A DNA stretch of 64,000 nucleotides from Candidatus Tectimicrobiota bacterium (GTDB taxonomy: Bacteria > Tectomicrobia > Entotheonellia > Entotheonellales > Entotheonellaceae), in assembly GCA_026005175.1 (NCBI GenBank), contig BPKO01000002.1, forward strand, positions 382,230 to 446,229. The letters are read 5' to 3'. Positions within the stretch are counted from its first letter, which is position 1; every line of letters starts with the position of its first letter. Of the stretch, positions 28,157 to 41,695 are shown in pieces. The position numbers and the translations under genes were made by a program. The notes beneath the pieces are model-generated. The model had not been told where the DNA came from. It was given only the letters and a program-made list of their open reading frames with translations, and ran no database searches.

Positions 28157-31100
28157 ATGGCAGAGCAAGCAGACGAGCAGCAATGGCAGGCTCTGAGCGC
28201 GGCCCTGGCCCGGCAGCGACGCGTGCCGGTGGCCACGTACCGCCTCCAGCTGCATGCGGCCTTCCCCTTTGCCCAGGCACGGCGCCTGGTTCCCTACCTG
28301 CACGCCCTGGGAATCAGCGACTGCTACACCTCGCCTTACCTGAAGGCTCGCCCTGGCAGCCCGCACGGCTACGACATCGTCGACTACGGGGCGCTCAACC
28401 CGGAGCTGGGGACCCCCGAGGACTACGACGCCTTTGTTGAAGCCCTGCAGCAACACGGCATGGGCCACCTTCTTGACTTCGTGCCCAACCACATGGGGGT
28501 ACTCGAAGCCGACAACCCCTGGTGGCAGGACGTGCTGGCGCACGGGCCGGCGTCGCGCTACGCGCGCTTTTTCGACATTGACTGGGAGCCGCCCACCCCT
28601 GGCCTGCGACACAAAGTGCTGCTGCCCATTCTGGGAGCACCGTACGGGCAGGTACTGGAAAACCAGGAGCTGCAGCTTGCCTATGGCGAAGGCCAGTTTT
28701 TCGTGCACTACTACACGCACCGCCTGCCCCTGGCGCCCTGCACCACGCCGCAGCTGCTGCGCCCCTGTCTGGCCGCGCTGGAGGCCCAGCTTGGCCCCTC
28801 GCACGCGCATACCGAAGAGCTGCGCGCCATCCTTGCGGTTTTGCAGCAGCTGCCGGCGCGCACGGAAACGGCGCCTTCGCGCGTGGCGCAGCGCTATCGC
28901 CAGACGGCGGCAGCCCAGCAGCGCCTGGCCCGCCTTGAAGCCCAGTGCCCGGCGCTGCAAGCCGCCCTGGCGCAGACCTTGCAGGCTTTTGGCGGGGTGA
29001 AGGGGGAGCCGCGCAGCTTCGACGCCCTGCACGGCTTGCTCGAAGCCCAGGCGTACCGCCTGTGCTACTGGCGCGTGGCTGCCGACGAGCTCAACTACCG
29101 GCGCTTTTTCGACATCGCCCACTTGGCGGCGGTGCGCGTCGAGGACCCGGAGGTCTTTGCCGCCATGCACGCTTTTGTCTTGGAGCTGCTGGCGGCGGGC
29201 AAGGTCACCGGCCTGCGCATCGACCACATCGATGGCCTCTACGACCCGCAGGACTATCTGCAGCGGCTGCAAGCGGCTTACGTGGCGCGCTGGGGGCAGG
29301 GTTGGCTGGCGGCGCGCGGGGAGGCGGCGGCGCTGGAGGCGCTGGTAGCGCGCTTTGCCGCTACTTGCCGGCAGCAGCCACGGAACCCGGCGGCACGGCC
29401 GCTGTACGTGGTGGTGGAAAAAATCCTCGACGCCGAGGAGTCCTTGCCCGAGAGCTGGCCGGTGGAAGGCACCACCGGCTACGATGCCCTCAACGAGCTC
29501 AACGCCCTCTTTGTCGATGCCACCCAGGCCGAGGCCCTGCGCGCCCTCTACCTGGAGTTCACCGGCAGCCGCCAGCCTTTTGCCGACCTCCTCTACGAGG
29601 CCAAGCGGCTCGTGTTGCAGACCACCCTGGCGGCCGAGCTTGAGGCCCTGGGCTGGCAGCTGGCGCGCCTGGTGGCCGGCCAGCGCCGCTGGCGCGACGT
29701 CTCGCGGCGGGCCCTCACCGCCGCCCTGCGGGAAGTGGTCGCCTGCTTCCCCGTCTACCGCACCTACGTGCGGGAAGAAGACGACGCGCTGTCAGACGCC
29801 GACGCCGCGGTGCTCACCGCGGCCTTGGCCGCGGCGCGGCAGCGCTGCCCGGCGCTGCACGAGGCCTTCGACGTGCTGGCCGAGGTGCTTTTGCAGCGCG
29901 CACCCGAGGAAAGCAGCACCCGGCAGGCGCAGCGGCGCTTTGTGTGCCGGCTGCAGCAGCTCACCGGCCCTGCCATGGCCAAGGGCTTTGAAGACACGGC
30001 CCTGTACCGCTACACGCCGCTGGCTTCGCTCGACGAAGTGGGCGGCCATCCCGACCGCTTTGGCCTGGCGGTGGCCGAAGCGCACCGGCGCCACGGCGAG
30101 CGCCAGCGGCGCTGGCCGGCCACCCTGGTCGCCACTTCGACGCACGACACCAAGCGCAGCGAGGACGTGCGTGCCCGCCTCAACGTGCTTTCGGAGCTGG
30201 TGGCAGAGTGGCGCGAGGCCCTGTGGCGCTGGCACCGGCTCAACCAGCCCCATCGCGTGCTGGTCGCCGGGCGCTCGGTGCCTAGCCGCCAGGAAGAGTA
30301 CCTGCTTTACCAGACGCTGCTAGGGGCCTGGCCCCTGGAGCCCCTGACGCCGGAGGCCCGCATTGCCTTCCAAGAGCGCATCCAGGCCTACATGGTCAAA
30401 GCGCTGCGCGAGGCCAAAGTGCACACCAGCTGGCTGCACGTGGATCAGGCCTACGAAGCGGCGGTGGTGCAGTTCATCGACGCGGTGCTCGACGAGGCGC
30501 GCGGCGCCGATTTTCTGGCCGACTTTGGCCGCTTTCAGGCGCGCGTGGCCGCCTATGGGATGTGGAATGCCCTGGCGCAGACCCTGCTCAAGCTCACCGT
30601 GCCCGGCGTGCCCGACCTCTACCAGGGGTGCGAGCTCTGGGACTTCAGCCTCGTCGATCCGGACAACCGCCGCCCTGTAGACTACGCGCGGCGCGAGCAA
30701 TTTCTGGCCGAGCTGCAGCGGCGCTGGCAGGCGCCGCCGGCGCGCCTGCCGCTGGTGGCCGAGTTGCTGCAGCAGCCCCACGACGGGCGCCTCAAGCTCT
30801 TTCTTATCTGGCGCACCCTCCGCTTTCGCCGCCAGCAGGCCGCGCTTTTTCTCGACGGCGATTACCTGCCGCTGGCCGCCACCGGCAGCCGGCAAGAGCA
30901 CGTCTTTGCCTTTGCCCGCAGCGCTGCCGCGGCCGCGGCGGTGGTGGTGGTGCCGCGCCTGGTGGCCCGGCTTCAGCCCACTGCCACGGCGGCGCCACTG
31001 GGCGAGGCGGTGTGGGGCGATACCGCCGTGGTGCTGCCGCCCTCGCTGGCCGGCCACCCCTACCGCCACCTCCTTACTGGGGAAACGGTGGTCCCGCAGC

Positions 31101-31183
31101 GCCACCGCGGCCAGGAGGTGCTGCGGCTGGCCGAGGTGTGCCGCACCTTTCCCGTTGCCCTGCTGCAGCGCCTTGTTCCCTGA
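28157..31183 (+). CDS. treY: Malto-oligosyltrehalose synthase TreY
   Basis: The enzyme isomerises the reducing end of a maltodextrin to an alpha,alpha-1,1 linkage, the first TreY/TreZ step to trehalose. The N-terminus PVATYRLQLHAAFPFAQA, then DFVPNHMGVLEADNPWW, is diagnostic. The catalytic Asp (GLRIDHIDGLYDPQDYL, near residue 355), Glu (VVEKILDAEESLPESWPVEG, near 420) and ATSTHDTKRSEDVRARL are present. At 1008 residues it is intact and slightly longer than many TreY. GAGGAG precedes ATG 28157. It heads a possible operon with the STAS/RsbU/RsbW genes. Confidence 0.96.
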   Translation: MAEQADEQQWQALSAALARQRRVPVATYRLQLHAAFPFAQARRLVPYLHALGISDCYTSPYLKARPGSPHGYDIVDYGALNPELGTPEDYDAFVEALQQHGMGHLLDFVPNHMGVLEADNPWWQDVLAHGPASRYARFFDIDWEPPTPGLRHKVLLPILGAPYGQVLENQELQLAYGEGQFFVHYYTHRLPLAPCTTPQLLRPCLAALEAQLGPSHAHTEELRAILAVLQQLPARTETAPSRVAQRYRQTAAAQQRLARLEAQCPALQAALAQTLQAFGGVKGEPRSFDALHGLLEAQAYRLCYWRVAADELNYRRFFDIAHLAAVRVEDPEVFAAMHAFVLELLAAGKVTGLRIDHIDGLYDPQDYLQRLQAAYVARWGQGWLAARGEAAALEALVARFAATCRQQPRNPAARPLYVVVEKILDAEESLPESWPVEGTTGYDALNELNALFVDATQAEALRALYLEFTGSRQPFADLLYEAKRLVLQTTLAAELEALGWQLARLVAGQRRWRDVSRRALTAALREVVACFPVYRTYVREEDDALSDADAAVLTAALAAARQRCPALHEAFDVLAEVLLQRAPEESSTRQAQRRFVCRLQQLTGPAMAKGFEDTALYRYTPLASLDEVGGHPDRFGLAVAEAHRRHGERQRRWPATLVATSTHDTKRSEDVRARLNVLSELVAEWREALWRWHRLNQPHRVLVAGRSVPSRQEEYLLYQTLLGAWPLEPLTPEARIAFQERIQAYMVKALREAKVHTSWLHVDQAYEAAVVQFIDAVLDEARGADFLADFGRFQARVAAYGMWNALAQTLLKLTVPGVPDLYQGCELWDFSLVDPDNRRPVDYARREQFLAELQRRWQAPPARLPLVAELLQQPHDGRLKLFLIWRTLRFRRQQAALFLDGDYLPLAATGSRQEHVFAFARSAAAAAAVVVVPRLVARLQPTATAAPLGEAVWGDTAVVLPPSLAGHPYRHLLTGETVVPQRHRGQEVLRLAEVCRTFPVALLQRLVP

Positions 31184-31292
31184 CGCGCTCTCGTCACTTG
31201 CGGTGCCGGTGCGCTATACTTTGTACGCCGCACGTGGGGCGGCAGGCGAGCGGGGGCAGACACCGGTTCAGGAAGGGGAGCCAAGCGCAACC

Positions 31293-31637
31293 ATGGGGCT
31301 GAGTGTGCACGAAGAGCAAGGGGTGGCAGTGGTCGAAGTAAGTGGCGAGCTCGATGCCGCCCACCACAGCGAGCTGGGCGACACCATTGAGCGCCTGCTT
31401 ACCCAGGGGCAACGGCGTGTGGTGCTTGACTTGCACGACGTCCCGTTTATCGACAGCATGGGGCTGGCCACGCTGGTGCGTTGCTTCAAGCGGGTGCGCA
31501 GCGGCGCCGGGCGCTTGGCCCTTGCCTCCCTGCAGCCGGCGGTGCGGCGGGTGCTGGAGCTGACACGGCTCGACCGCGCCTTTGACGTGCACGGCGACGT
31601 CTCCGAGGCCATCCGCCATATGAGTGGCCGTACGTAA
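31293..31637 (+). CDS. STAS-domain anti-sigma factor antagonist (RsbV/SpoIIAA-like)
   Basis: The 114-residue protein is one STAS domain: GVAVVEVSGELDAAHHSELG, VVLDLHDVPFIDSMGLATLV with the phosphorylatable Ser55, and a C-terminal helix. When dephosphorylated such proteins bind the kinase/anti-sigma factor and free its partner. GAAGGGGAG precedes ATG 31293, and TATACT at 31215-31220 could be a -10 box in the 109-base gap after treY. It lies 21 bases before the RsbU-like phosphatase gene. Confidence 0.9.
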   Translation: MGLSVHEEQGVAVVEVSGELDAAHHSELGDTIERLLTQGQRRVVLDLHDVPFIDSMGLATLVRCFKRVRSGAGRLALASLQPAVRRVLELTRLDRAFDVHGDVSEAIRHMSGRT

Positions 31638-31658
31638 GCCTGCCAGGACTTCCTTTGG

Positions 31659-33215
31659 ATGTCACAGCAGCTTCTTGCCGCGTTGCATCCGCTCTTGGTG
31701 CGGCTTGCTACCGCCTTGCCCGCCCGCCTCGCGGTTACCGACGGCCGTGTGCTGGAGCTGGTCACTCCACCCCTTGCCGCCGGCCCCCAGACGGCGCCGG
31801 TGTACGACGCGCAGGCCGACCGGCTTGTCTGGCCCGAGGCAACAGGGTGCACGCAGCGCACGGTCCTCTGGTTGCCCGACGGCCGGCCGCGAACGCTCTG
31901 GGCCTTGTGGCCCGAGCAGGCCTGCGGCGACCTGGAGGCGGTGGCTGCCCTCTGTGCGCAATGGTGTCAGGCCCAGCAAGAGAAGGATGACTTGACGACA
32001 CGCATGCAGGCCACGCGCGAGGAGATCTCGCTCTTCTACGAGCTTGCCGAAACCCTGGGCGGGGCGAGGGAAGAGGCGCAGCTGTGCGAGCGGCTGCTCC
32101 AGCAAGCCCTGCTGGCCACCACCGCCCAGGGCGGGATGGTGTTGCTGCCGCGGGCGGAGGGGCTGGCGGTGATGGCCGCGCAGGGAGAGGTCTGTGCTTC
32201 CTTGCGGGAACGGCCGGTAGCGGTGTTTCCCGTGCTCGAATCGGCGCTGCAGCGCGGCCTGACTTACAACGTCGGGGCCATGCCAGAAGGGCAGCAGCCC
32301 GACCGGCCGACCATTATTGCCCCCATCCTCATTCAGCGGCGTCCCGAGGGGGCCCTTGTCTTGCAGAAGCAGGCAGCGGCGCCGTTTAGCGCCGGCGAGG
32401 CCAAAATGGTGCAGTCGCTGGGCACCTACGCTGGCGTCTTCTTGCACAACCTGCGCCAGGCGCGGCGGCTGGTCGAAGCGGAGCGCCTGCGCCAGCAGCT
32501 GGCCTTGGCCGAAGCCTTGCAGCGCCAGCTGTTGCCGGCGGCCGACGTGGAAGTGGCCGGCCTGGAGGTGGGGGTGGCTTACCTGACCAGCAACCGCGTG
32601 GGGGGCGATTACTACGACTTGCTGCCCCTGGGCCCGCGCCGCGTGGGTGCGGTGATTGCCGACGTCTCGGGCCACTCCATTGCCTCGGGGCTCCTGATGA
32701 CGTCGGTGCGCAGCGCTTTGCGGCTGCTGTGCCGCTACACGACGCAGCCGGCGCAGATCCTGCGGCAGCTCAACGACGCCCTGTACCGCGACCTCGATCA
32801 GACGGGCCAGTTCATCTCGGTGTGCCTCGTCCTCCTTGACCTGGAAGCGCACCGCCTGTGCTATGCCAGCGCCGGACACCATCCGGCGCTGCTGTACCGG
32901 CAGGCCAGCGGGGAGGTGGTGCCGCTGGCGGCCACGGGGTTCGTGCTTGGCTTTGTCGCCGAGGCGACCTTTGACGAGCGCGAGCTGCCCTTTGCGGCCG
33001 GCGATGCGCTGGTGCTCTACACCGACGGGGTGCCCGAGGCGCGAGGACCTGCCGGCACCCGCTTTGGCGACGAGCGGCTGCGCGCCTGCGTGGCCGCCGT
33101 GGGGCCGCGGCGGGCCCGCGACGCGGTGGGGGCGATTCTGGCCGAAGTGCGCCGCCACAGCCAGGAGCACCTCGACGACGACGTCACCCTGGTGGTGCTC
33201 AAAGCGGACGAATAA
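31659..33215 (+). CDS. GAF / PP2C (SpoIIE-type) serine phosphatase, RsbU-like
   Basis: This 518-residue protein has an N-terminal sensor region, a GAF domain at about 130-280 and a helix (LRQQLALAEALQRQLLP) that links to a PPM/SpoIIE phosphatase domain at 300-515. Metal motifs include NRVGGDYYDLL, ADVSGHSIASGLLM, YASAGHHPALLY, LYTDGVPEARG and DDDVTLVVLK. It would dephosphorylate the STAS protein encoded just upstream in response to a signal bound by GAF. The start ATG 31659 has only a modest AGGA. It forms a three-gene switch with the downstream kinase. Confidence 0.92.
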   Translation: MSQQLLAALHPLLVRLATALPARLAVTDGRVLELVTPPLAAGPQTAPVYDAQADRLVWPEATGCTQRTVLWLPDGRPRTLWALWPEQACGDLEAVAALCAQWCQAQQEKDDLTTRMQATREEISLFYELAETLGGAREEAQLCERLLQQALLATTAQGGMVLLPRAEGLAVMAAQGEVCASLRERPVAVFPVLESALQRGLTYNVGAMPEGQQPDRPTIIAPILIQRRPEGALVLQKQAAAPFSAGEAKMVQSLGTYAGVFLHNLRQARRLVEAERLRQQLALAEALQRQLLPAADVEVAGLEVGVAYLTSNRVGGDYYDLLPLGPRRVGAVIADVSGHSIASGLLMTSVRSALRLLCRYTTQPAQILRQLNDALYRDLDQTGQFISVCLVLLDLEAHRLCYASAGHHPALLYRQASGEVVPLAATGFVLGFVAEATFDERELPFAAGDALVLYTDGVPEARGPAGTRFGDERLRACVAAVGPRRARDAVGAILAEVRRHSQEHLDDDVTLVVLKADE

Positions 33216-33225
33216 GGAGCAAGGG

Positions 33226-33645
33226 GTGTCTTCGCAGCGTGCCACCCTCGTCGTGCCCAGCCGCCTGCGCCAGCTCCCCTACGTCCGCCGCTGGCTGCAA
33301 CGGGTGCTGCGGCGCTGGGCGGTGGCTGCCGACCTCATCGTTGACTTGAGCCTGGCGGTGACCGAGCTGTGTACGAACATCATCCGCCACGGCTACCGGG
33401 GGGAAGAAGAGGGAAGCATCGAGATCTGCCTCTGCCGCGACCCCGATGCGGTGCGCATCACGGTACGCGACAGCGCCCCGGTCTTCATTCCCGAGCGCGT
33501 CATGCCTCCGCCGCCCGAAATGCTTGCCGAAGGCGGCTTTGGCCTCTTTCTCATCCACGTCCTGGTCGACGACGTCCTTTACGAGCGGGGTAACGCGCGC
33601 GGCAACTGCACCACGCTGGTCAAGTACCTGCCGCCGACGCCGTAA
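33226..33645 (+). CDS. RsbW-like serine kinase / anti-sigma factor (GHKL ATPase)
   Basis: The 139-residue protein has a GHKL N-box (VTELCTNIIRHGYRG), a G1-like VRDSAPVF and GGFGLFLIHVLVDDV. It starts at GTG 33226 with TAAGGAG overlapping the RsbU stop. RsbW-type kinases phosphorylate the STAS antagonist and hold a sigma factor or other partner. The usual Asp-x-Gly is Asp-Ser-Ala here, so ATP binding may be altered. No sigma factor gene is nearby; the regulated partner is unknown and could even be a metabolic enzyme of the trehalose genes. Confidence 0.88.
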   Translation: MSSQRATLVVPSRLRQLPYVRRWLQRVLRRWAVAADLIVDLSLAVTELCTNIIRHGYRGEEEGSIEICLCRDPDAVRITVRDSAPVFIPERVMPPPPEMLAEGGFGLFLIHVLVDDVLYERGNARGNCTTLVKYLPPTP

Positions 33646-33646
33646 C

Positions 33647-36986
<3,340 letters not shown>

Positions 36987-37032
36987 CGGTGTCTCCTTGC
37001 TCGTCGGCGTCGTTTGCCCAACCGAGACGAAA

Positions 37033-37041
37033 AGCGTAGCA
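37033..37041 (-). promoter_or_regulatory. Extended -10-like TGCTACGCT upstream of treS
   Basis: It lies 47 bases before ATG 36986. It is a variant of the TGCTATnnT element found at other gene starts in this window, here C in place of the second T. Confidence 0.35.
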
Positions 37042-37094
37042 AGTTTTGTGCTGTTCCGGCAAGGCGCCGGCGCGTGCAGCCCTAGGGGGGCTGT

Positions 37095-37103
37095 GCTATG
37101 CTT
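37095..37103 (+). promoter_or_regulatory. Extended -10 element TGCTATGCT upstream of the MscK-like gene
   Basis: It lies 46 bases before ATG 37149 and is divergent from the treS element. No good -35 box is seen, consistent with an extended -10 promoter. Confidence 0.45.
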
Positions 37104-37148
37104 TCAAAACCCGGCCGTTTGCTTGTCCCTTCGGTAGAGGTTTCGGTG

Positions 37149-40100
37149 ATGAAGCGCATACTCCTGGGGATTCTCCTCTGTGCCCTTGCCGCTCTGGTTT
37201 CCTCGCAGGGGTGGGCGCAGGCGCCCCCGGCGCCGGCGCCCGATGCGGAGGCGGCGCTCTCGCCGCAGCGCCTCGCTGCCCGCCGTGACGCGCTGCAAGC
37301 CCAGCTGGAGGCCCTGGCCAAGTCGTCGCTGCCCAAAGAGGAAGTCGAGGCCACGCGGGCGCTGCTGGAGCAGCAGCTTGGCGTGCTGGCGGCCATCGCC
37401 GAAGCCCTGCAGCGGCGCGACGCCTTCCAGGCCCAGCTGGCGGCGCTGCCGCAGCGGCTGCAAGAGCTGGCCGCCCAGCGCAAGCGCCTGGAAGCCCAGG
37501 CGCCGCGCACGTTTGCGCAGGTCAGCGAGGCGCTGCGCGACGAGCTCGAGGCGCAGCTCAAGGCACTACAGGCCGAGATGGCCGAGCTGCAAAAGCGCAA
37601 TACGGCAGCCGAGGTGCGGCTAGCCGCCCTGCCTAAGGAGCTGGAGCAGAAGACGGCCGAGCAGGCGCAGCTAGAAAAAGCCTTGCTGGCGGCCCGTGCC
37701 AAGGCCGCCGGCAACGGACCGCGGGCCGTGCTGGAAGCGGAGTTGGTGGCCCTCAAGCGGCAGCTGGTGCAGGTCGAGCTGGAGGCGCTGGAAGCCGAGC
37801 GCGAGTGGCTGACCCGCCGCGGCCCCTTACACGACGCCTCCCTGGCCGTGGCCCAGCTGCGGTTGCAGCTGGCGCAGCAGGAGCTCGAACAGGTCCGCCA
37901 GGTCCTGGCCAAGGCGCTGGAGCGCCAGCAGACGCGGCTGAGCACCGCGGCAGAGACGCTGCAGCGCAAGATGGAACAGACGGCCGACCCGGCAGAGGCC
38001 CTGCGCCTGGCGGTGAGCCTGGAAACGGTGGACATTCGCAAGCAGACGGCCGCCTACCGGCAGCAGCTGCATGAGCTTGGCGAAACGATCCTGGCCCAAG
38101 AAAAGCGCCTGGCACAAGTGCAGCAGGACATGAACCGCCTCTTGTCGCTGGTGGAAAAGTATGCCAGCGGCGAGGGCGTGGCGCAGCGGCTGCTGGTGGC
38201 GTTCGAGCAGCTGCGCCGCGAGCGCTTGCGGGCCAGCGACAAGCCGCTGCAGGCCCTGACGGCGCGGCTGCGTGCCCTCACCGAGCAGCTCTTTGCCCTC
38301 GACGACCGCCTCTACGAGTTTGACCGCCAGGCCGAGGCGCGCCTGAGCCGCGGTGCTGCCGGTGGTGCAGGCGCAGCCGGTCGCGCCCCGCGAGGCCGCG
38401 TTGGCCAGCCTGCGCGGCGTGCTGGAGGAGCAAAGAGCGGCCCTGCGCGAACAGCAGCAGGTGCTGGCCGAGCTGGTGCAGGACACCAGCCGGCTACTGG
38501 CCCTGCACCGCGAGTACCGGCGGCTGCTTGACGAGAGCTACCTCGCGGTGCTGACCAAGATGTTCTGGCTGCGTGATGCCGAGGCCATTCGCGCGCCGCT
38601 GCTGCGCGCTGCCGTCGCCGGTGCCTTGCACCAGGTGGCGCGCCTGCGCGCCTTCCTGCGCACCGAGCGCGCCTGGCTCTGGACGACCCTGCGCGACACC
38701 GTCCCCCTGTGGGGCCTGCTGCCGCTGCTAGGGAGTGGCCCTGCCGTGGCTGGCAGTGCGCCTGCGCCGGCAGCTGCGCCGGGCCCTGGGTGCGGCGGTA
38801 GCCGCGGCCCAGCAGCGCGGGGAGCCGCCGCGCCTGTCTGGCGCCGTCCTAGCCCTGCTGCACGCCGCCGTGTGGCCGGCTTACGTGGCCTTGCTGGCCT
38901 GGATGCGCCGCCTCTTTTTGCCGCCGACGTATGCCGATGCCGAGTTTGCCCAGGCCCTGCTGGGCGGGGTGCAGGTGATCGCCCTGGTGCTGGGCGTGGC
39001 GTCGCTGGCGCGCACCGTGCTGCAGCCCGGGGGCTGGGGCCAGCACTTCTGGGGCATCGGGGCCGAGTTGTGTCGCTTCCTGCGGCGCAGCCTCGTGGTG
39101 CTGTGCTTTGCCGCCGTGCTGTTTCTCGTGCCGCGCCACGTGGTGCTCGTCGCCCCGGGGGAAGCGCAGGCAGCGGCAGGCAGCCTGGCGCTGGCACGCC
39201 TCCTGTTTCTGGCGTTTCAAGCCGTGGTGGTCTTGGTGGTGGGCGTGCTGGGCTGGCGCAGCCAGCCCCTGATGGCGGCGGTGCTCGAGCGCAGCCGCGC
39301 GCAGCAGGGCTTGCTGTGGCGCGTCTGGCCGCTGCTGCACGGCCTTCTGCTTGCCGGTCTGGTGGGCATCATGGTGCTCGACATCTTGGGCTACCGCTAT
39401 GCGGCCCGCTTCATCTGGTTCCGGGCTCTGGAGTCGCTGTCGGTGGTCCTGACCCTGCGCTTGCTGCTGGTGATGCTGGTGATGCGCTTGTTGCAACGGG
39501 CGGTGCAGCTGCTCTTCAGTGCCGGGGGGCGCCTGGGGCAACGCTACGCCGACATCGAAGCGACTGCTGAGCGCTACTTTACGGTAGGGCGAAAGCTGTG
39601 TAATGCCTTGCTGGGACTGCTGGCCGTAGGCATTATCCTCGAGCTGTGGGGCTTTTCGGTCTCCTGGTTCGTCACCTCGCCCTTGGGGTCCCAGATCCTC
39701 AAGCGTGCCGGAATCATCGTGCTGGCGGTGGCCTTAGTGGCGGTGCTCATGCAGATTAGCCGCGCTTTGGTGGAGTACCTGCTGCAGCCGCGCACCACTG
39801 CGGCAGGGGCGACGCGCGAGCCCGGCCGCAAGGTGAAGACCCTGGTGCCGCTCGTCCAGACGCTGGTCAACGTGGGGGCGGTGTTTGCCGCCGCTCTCGT
39901 GGTCCTAGAGCAGCTCGGCGTGGCTACCGGCCCCATCCTGGCTGGCGTCGGGATCTTCGGCCTGGCCGTGGGCTTTGCCTCCCAGTCTCTGATCAAGGAC
40001 GTGATCAACGGCCTCTTCATCCTCTTCGAGGACAGCCTGTCGGTGGGGGACGTCGTCATGCTGCGCGGCATCGGAGGGCAGGTGGAGAAAGTGACGCTGC

Positions 40101-40561
40101 GCACGGTCACCATCCGCGACCTCTCGGGCAACGTGCACGTCATTCCCAACAGCTCCATCGACTTGGTGACCAACATGACCAAGGACTTCTCGCGCTATCT
40201 GCTCGACGTGCGCGTGGCGTACCGTGAGGACGTGGATGCCGTAATCGCGGTGCTGCGTGAAGTGGACGAGGAGTTGCGCCGCGATCCGGCTTACGGCCGC
40301 GACATCCTGGAGCCGCTGGAAGTGCTGGGGCTCGATCGCTTTGACGAGTCGGCGGTGGTCATCCGCGCCCGCATCAAAACCCGACCGCTGCAGCAGTGGC
40401 GCGTGGGCCGCGAGTTCAACCGCCGCATGAAGCTTGCTTTTGATGCCCGGGGCATCCAGATTCCTTTCCCGCACCGCACGCTTTATTGGGGCCAGGCCAA
40501 GGACGGGATGCCGCCGGCCCTGCGGGTGATGATGGACGAGCCGGCGCGCCGGCTTGACTGA
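37149..40561 (+). CDS. Large MscS-family mechanosensitive channel (MscK/KefA-like), two frameshifts
   Basis: The protein has a signal peptide (KRILLGILLCALAALVSSQG), about 450 residues of periplasmic coiled coil, many membrane helices and a C-terminal MscS core. The core has the pore helix GVGIFGLAVGFASQSLIKDV and beta domain VGDVVMLRGIGGQVEKVTLRT with NVHVIPNSSI. These channels open under membrane tension and release solutes. Shifts at 38352-38353 (extra G) and near 38731-38735 split it; correcting both gives 1136 residues, the MscK size. GAGG precedes ATG 37149. It heads a four-gene operon with a porin-like protein, a GluR0-like channel and treZ. Confidence 0.9.
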
Positions 40562-40569
40562 ACTGGCCT

Positions 40570-41659
40570 GTGGTGCAGGGAGGGGCCGCGCGCCTGACGC
40601 GGCAAGTTACCCGTATTCTGATGCTGGCCGTGCTGTTGCCTTCCGCCTGCCGGCCTGCGGCATCTGCCCTGGCCTGGTGGCCGGCGCTTGCGGATGCCGT
40701 AAGGCAGCGCCTAGAAGGGCACGCCCGCCTGGCGGGTATCGTGCAGGCCCGTCTCGATTCCGGGGAGACGGCGGCAACCTGGTCGCTTGACCTCGAAGGC
40801 GGGCTGCGGCTTGACCGCCGCAGCCGGCTGTTCCTTCTGCTCGAAGCCGCTCAGGGGCCAGGACTTTCGGGAGACCTTGCCGAAGCCTTCTTCGGCGTCA
40901 ATGCCGAGGCTGGGCCACCGCATGCACGCCTGGGGCTGACGGAGCTCTGGTATATGTGGCAGGAAGGGCGCTTTGCCCTTACGGCGGGCAAGCTCGACCT
41001 TACCCGCTTTTTCGACACCAATGCCGTGGCCAACGATCCCTTGCTGCAGTTTCTGGCTCCGGGCTTGGTCAACGCCCCTGGCGTGGCCTTTCCTGATCCT
41101 GGTCCAGGCCTGCGGCTGCAGTGGCGCCCGGCGGCGGGCGCGGAAGTGGCGGCTGCTTGGGCCGCTGCGGACGTGGCCGGGCTCGTTGCCTCGCCGTTTG
41201 TTATCCTCGAGCTTGGCCTGCGCCCTTGCGGGCACTGGCTGCAAGGCCACTGCCGCCTCTACGGTTGGTATGGCGGGGAGACCGACGGCCCCCCCTTCTG
41301 GCCTGCCGTGGGGGGTGGGCCTTAGCTACGACCGCCCGCTGTGGTCGCCGGTAACGGCGTTTGTGCGCTGGGCCTACCAGCACCAGGCGGTTGCAATGAG
41401 CTGGAGTGCGGGGGTGCAGGTTGCGGGCACGCCGTGGCAGCGGCCTACCGATACGGCCGCACTTGCCGTGGGACAGGCCGTCCCGCACGGCGAGCTGCCG
41501 GCAACGGCGCCCGAGACGGTGGTCGAAGCGTACTACCGCCTTGGCTTTGGGCCTCACCTGGGCCTCTCCGTACACCTGCAAGTCCTGGCCCACCCCGGGG
41601 GAGACGCATCGCGGCAGCCAGCCCTGGTGGCGGGCATGCGCCTGCTCTTGGCGCGATAG
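40570..41659 (+). CDS. OprB-like carbohydrate-selective porin family protein, one frameshift
   Basis: After a hydrophobic N-terminal signal (ILMLAVLLPSACRPAASA), the protein shows the OprB pattern: ELWYMWQEGRFALTAGKLDL, RFFDTNAVANDPLLQFLAPG and GPGLRLQWRPAAGAEVAAAW. OprB proteins are outer-membrane channels for sugars. The frame breaks at 41302-41303; deleting one C gives FWLPWGVGLSYDRPLWSP and a C-terminal strand ending RLLLAR, 362 residues. It starts 8 bases after the MscK-like stop; GTG 40570 is tentative because no strong ribosome site is seen. It probably serves sugar or solute passage linked to the operon. Confidence 0.72.
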
Positions 41660-41695
41660 ATCTGGCTCACGACCCGCCTGAGGGAGAAGTTCGCC

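Noticed and set aside
26565-28196. A 543-codon plus-strand open frame opposite the MFS gene
   Set aside because: Its translation is low-complexity (Gln/His/Arg/Gly-rich) and mirrors codon structure of the well-supported minus-strand MFS protein.
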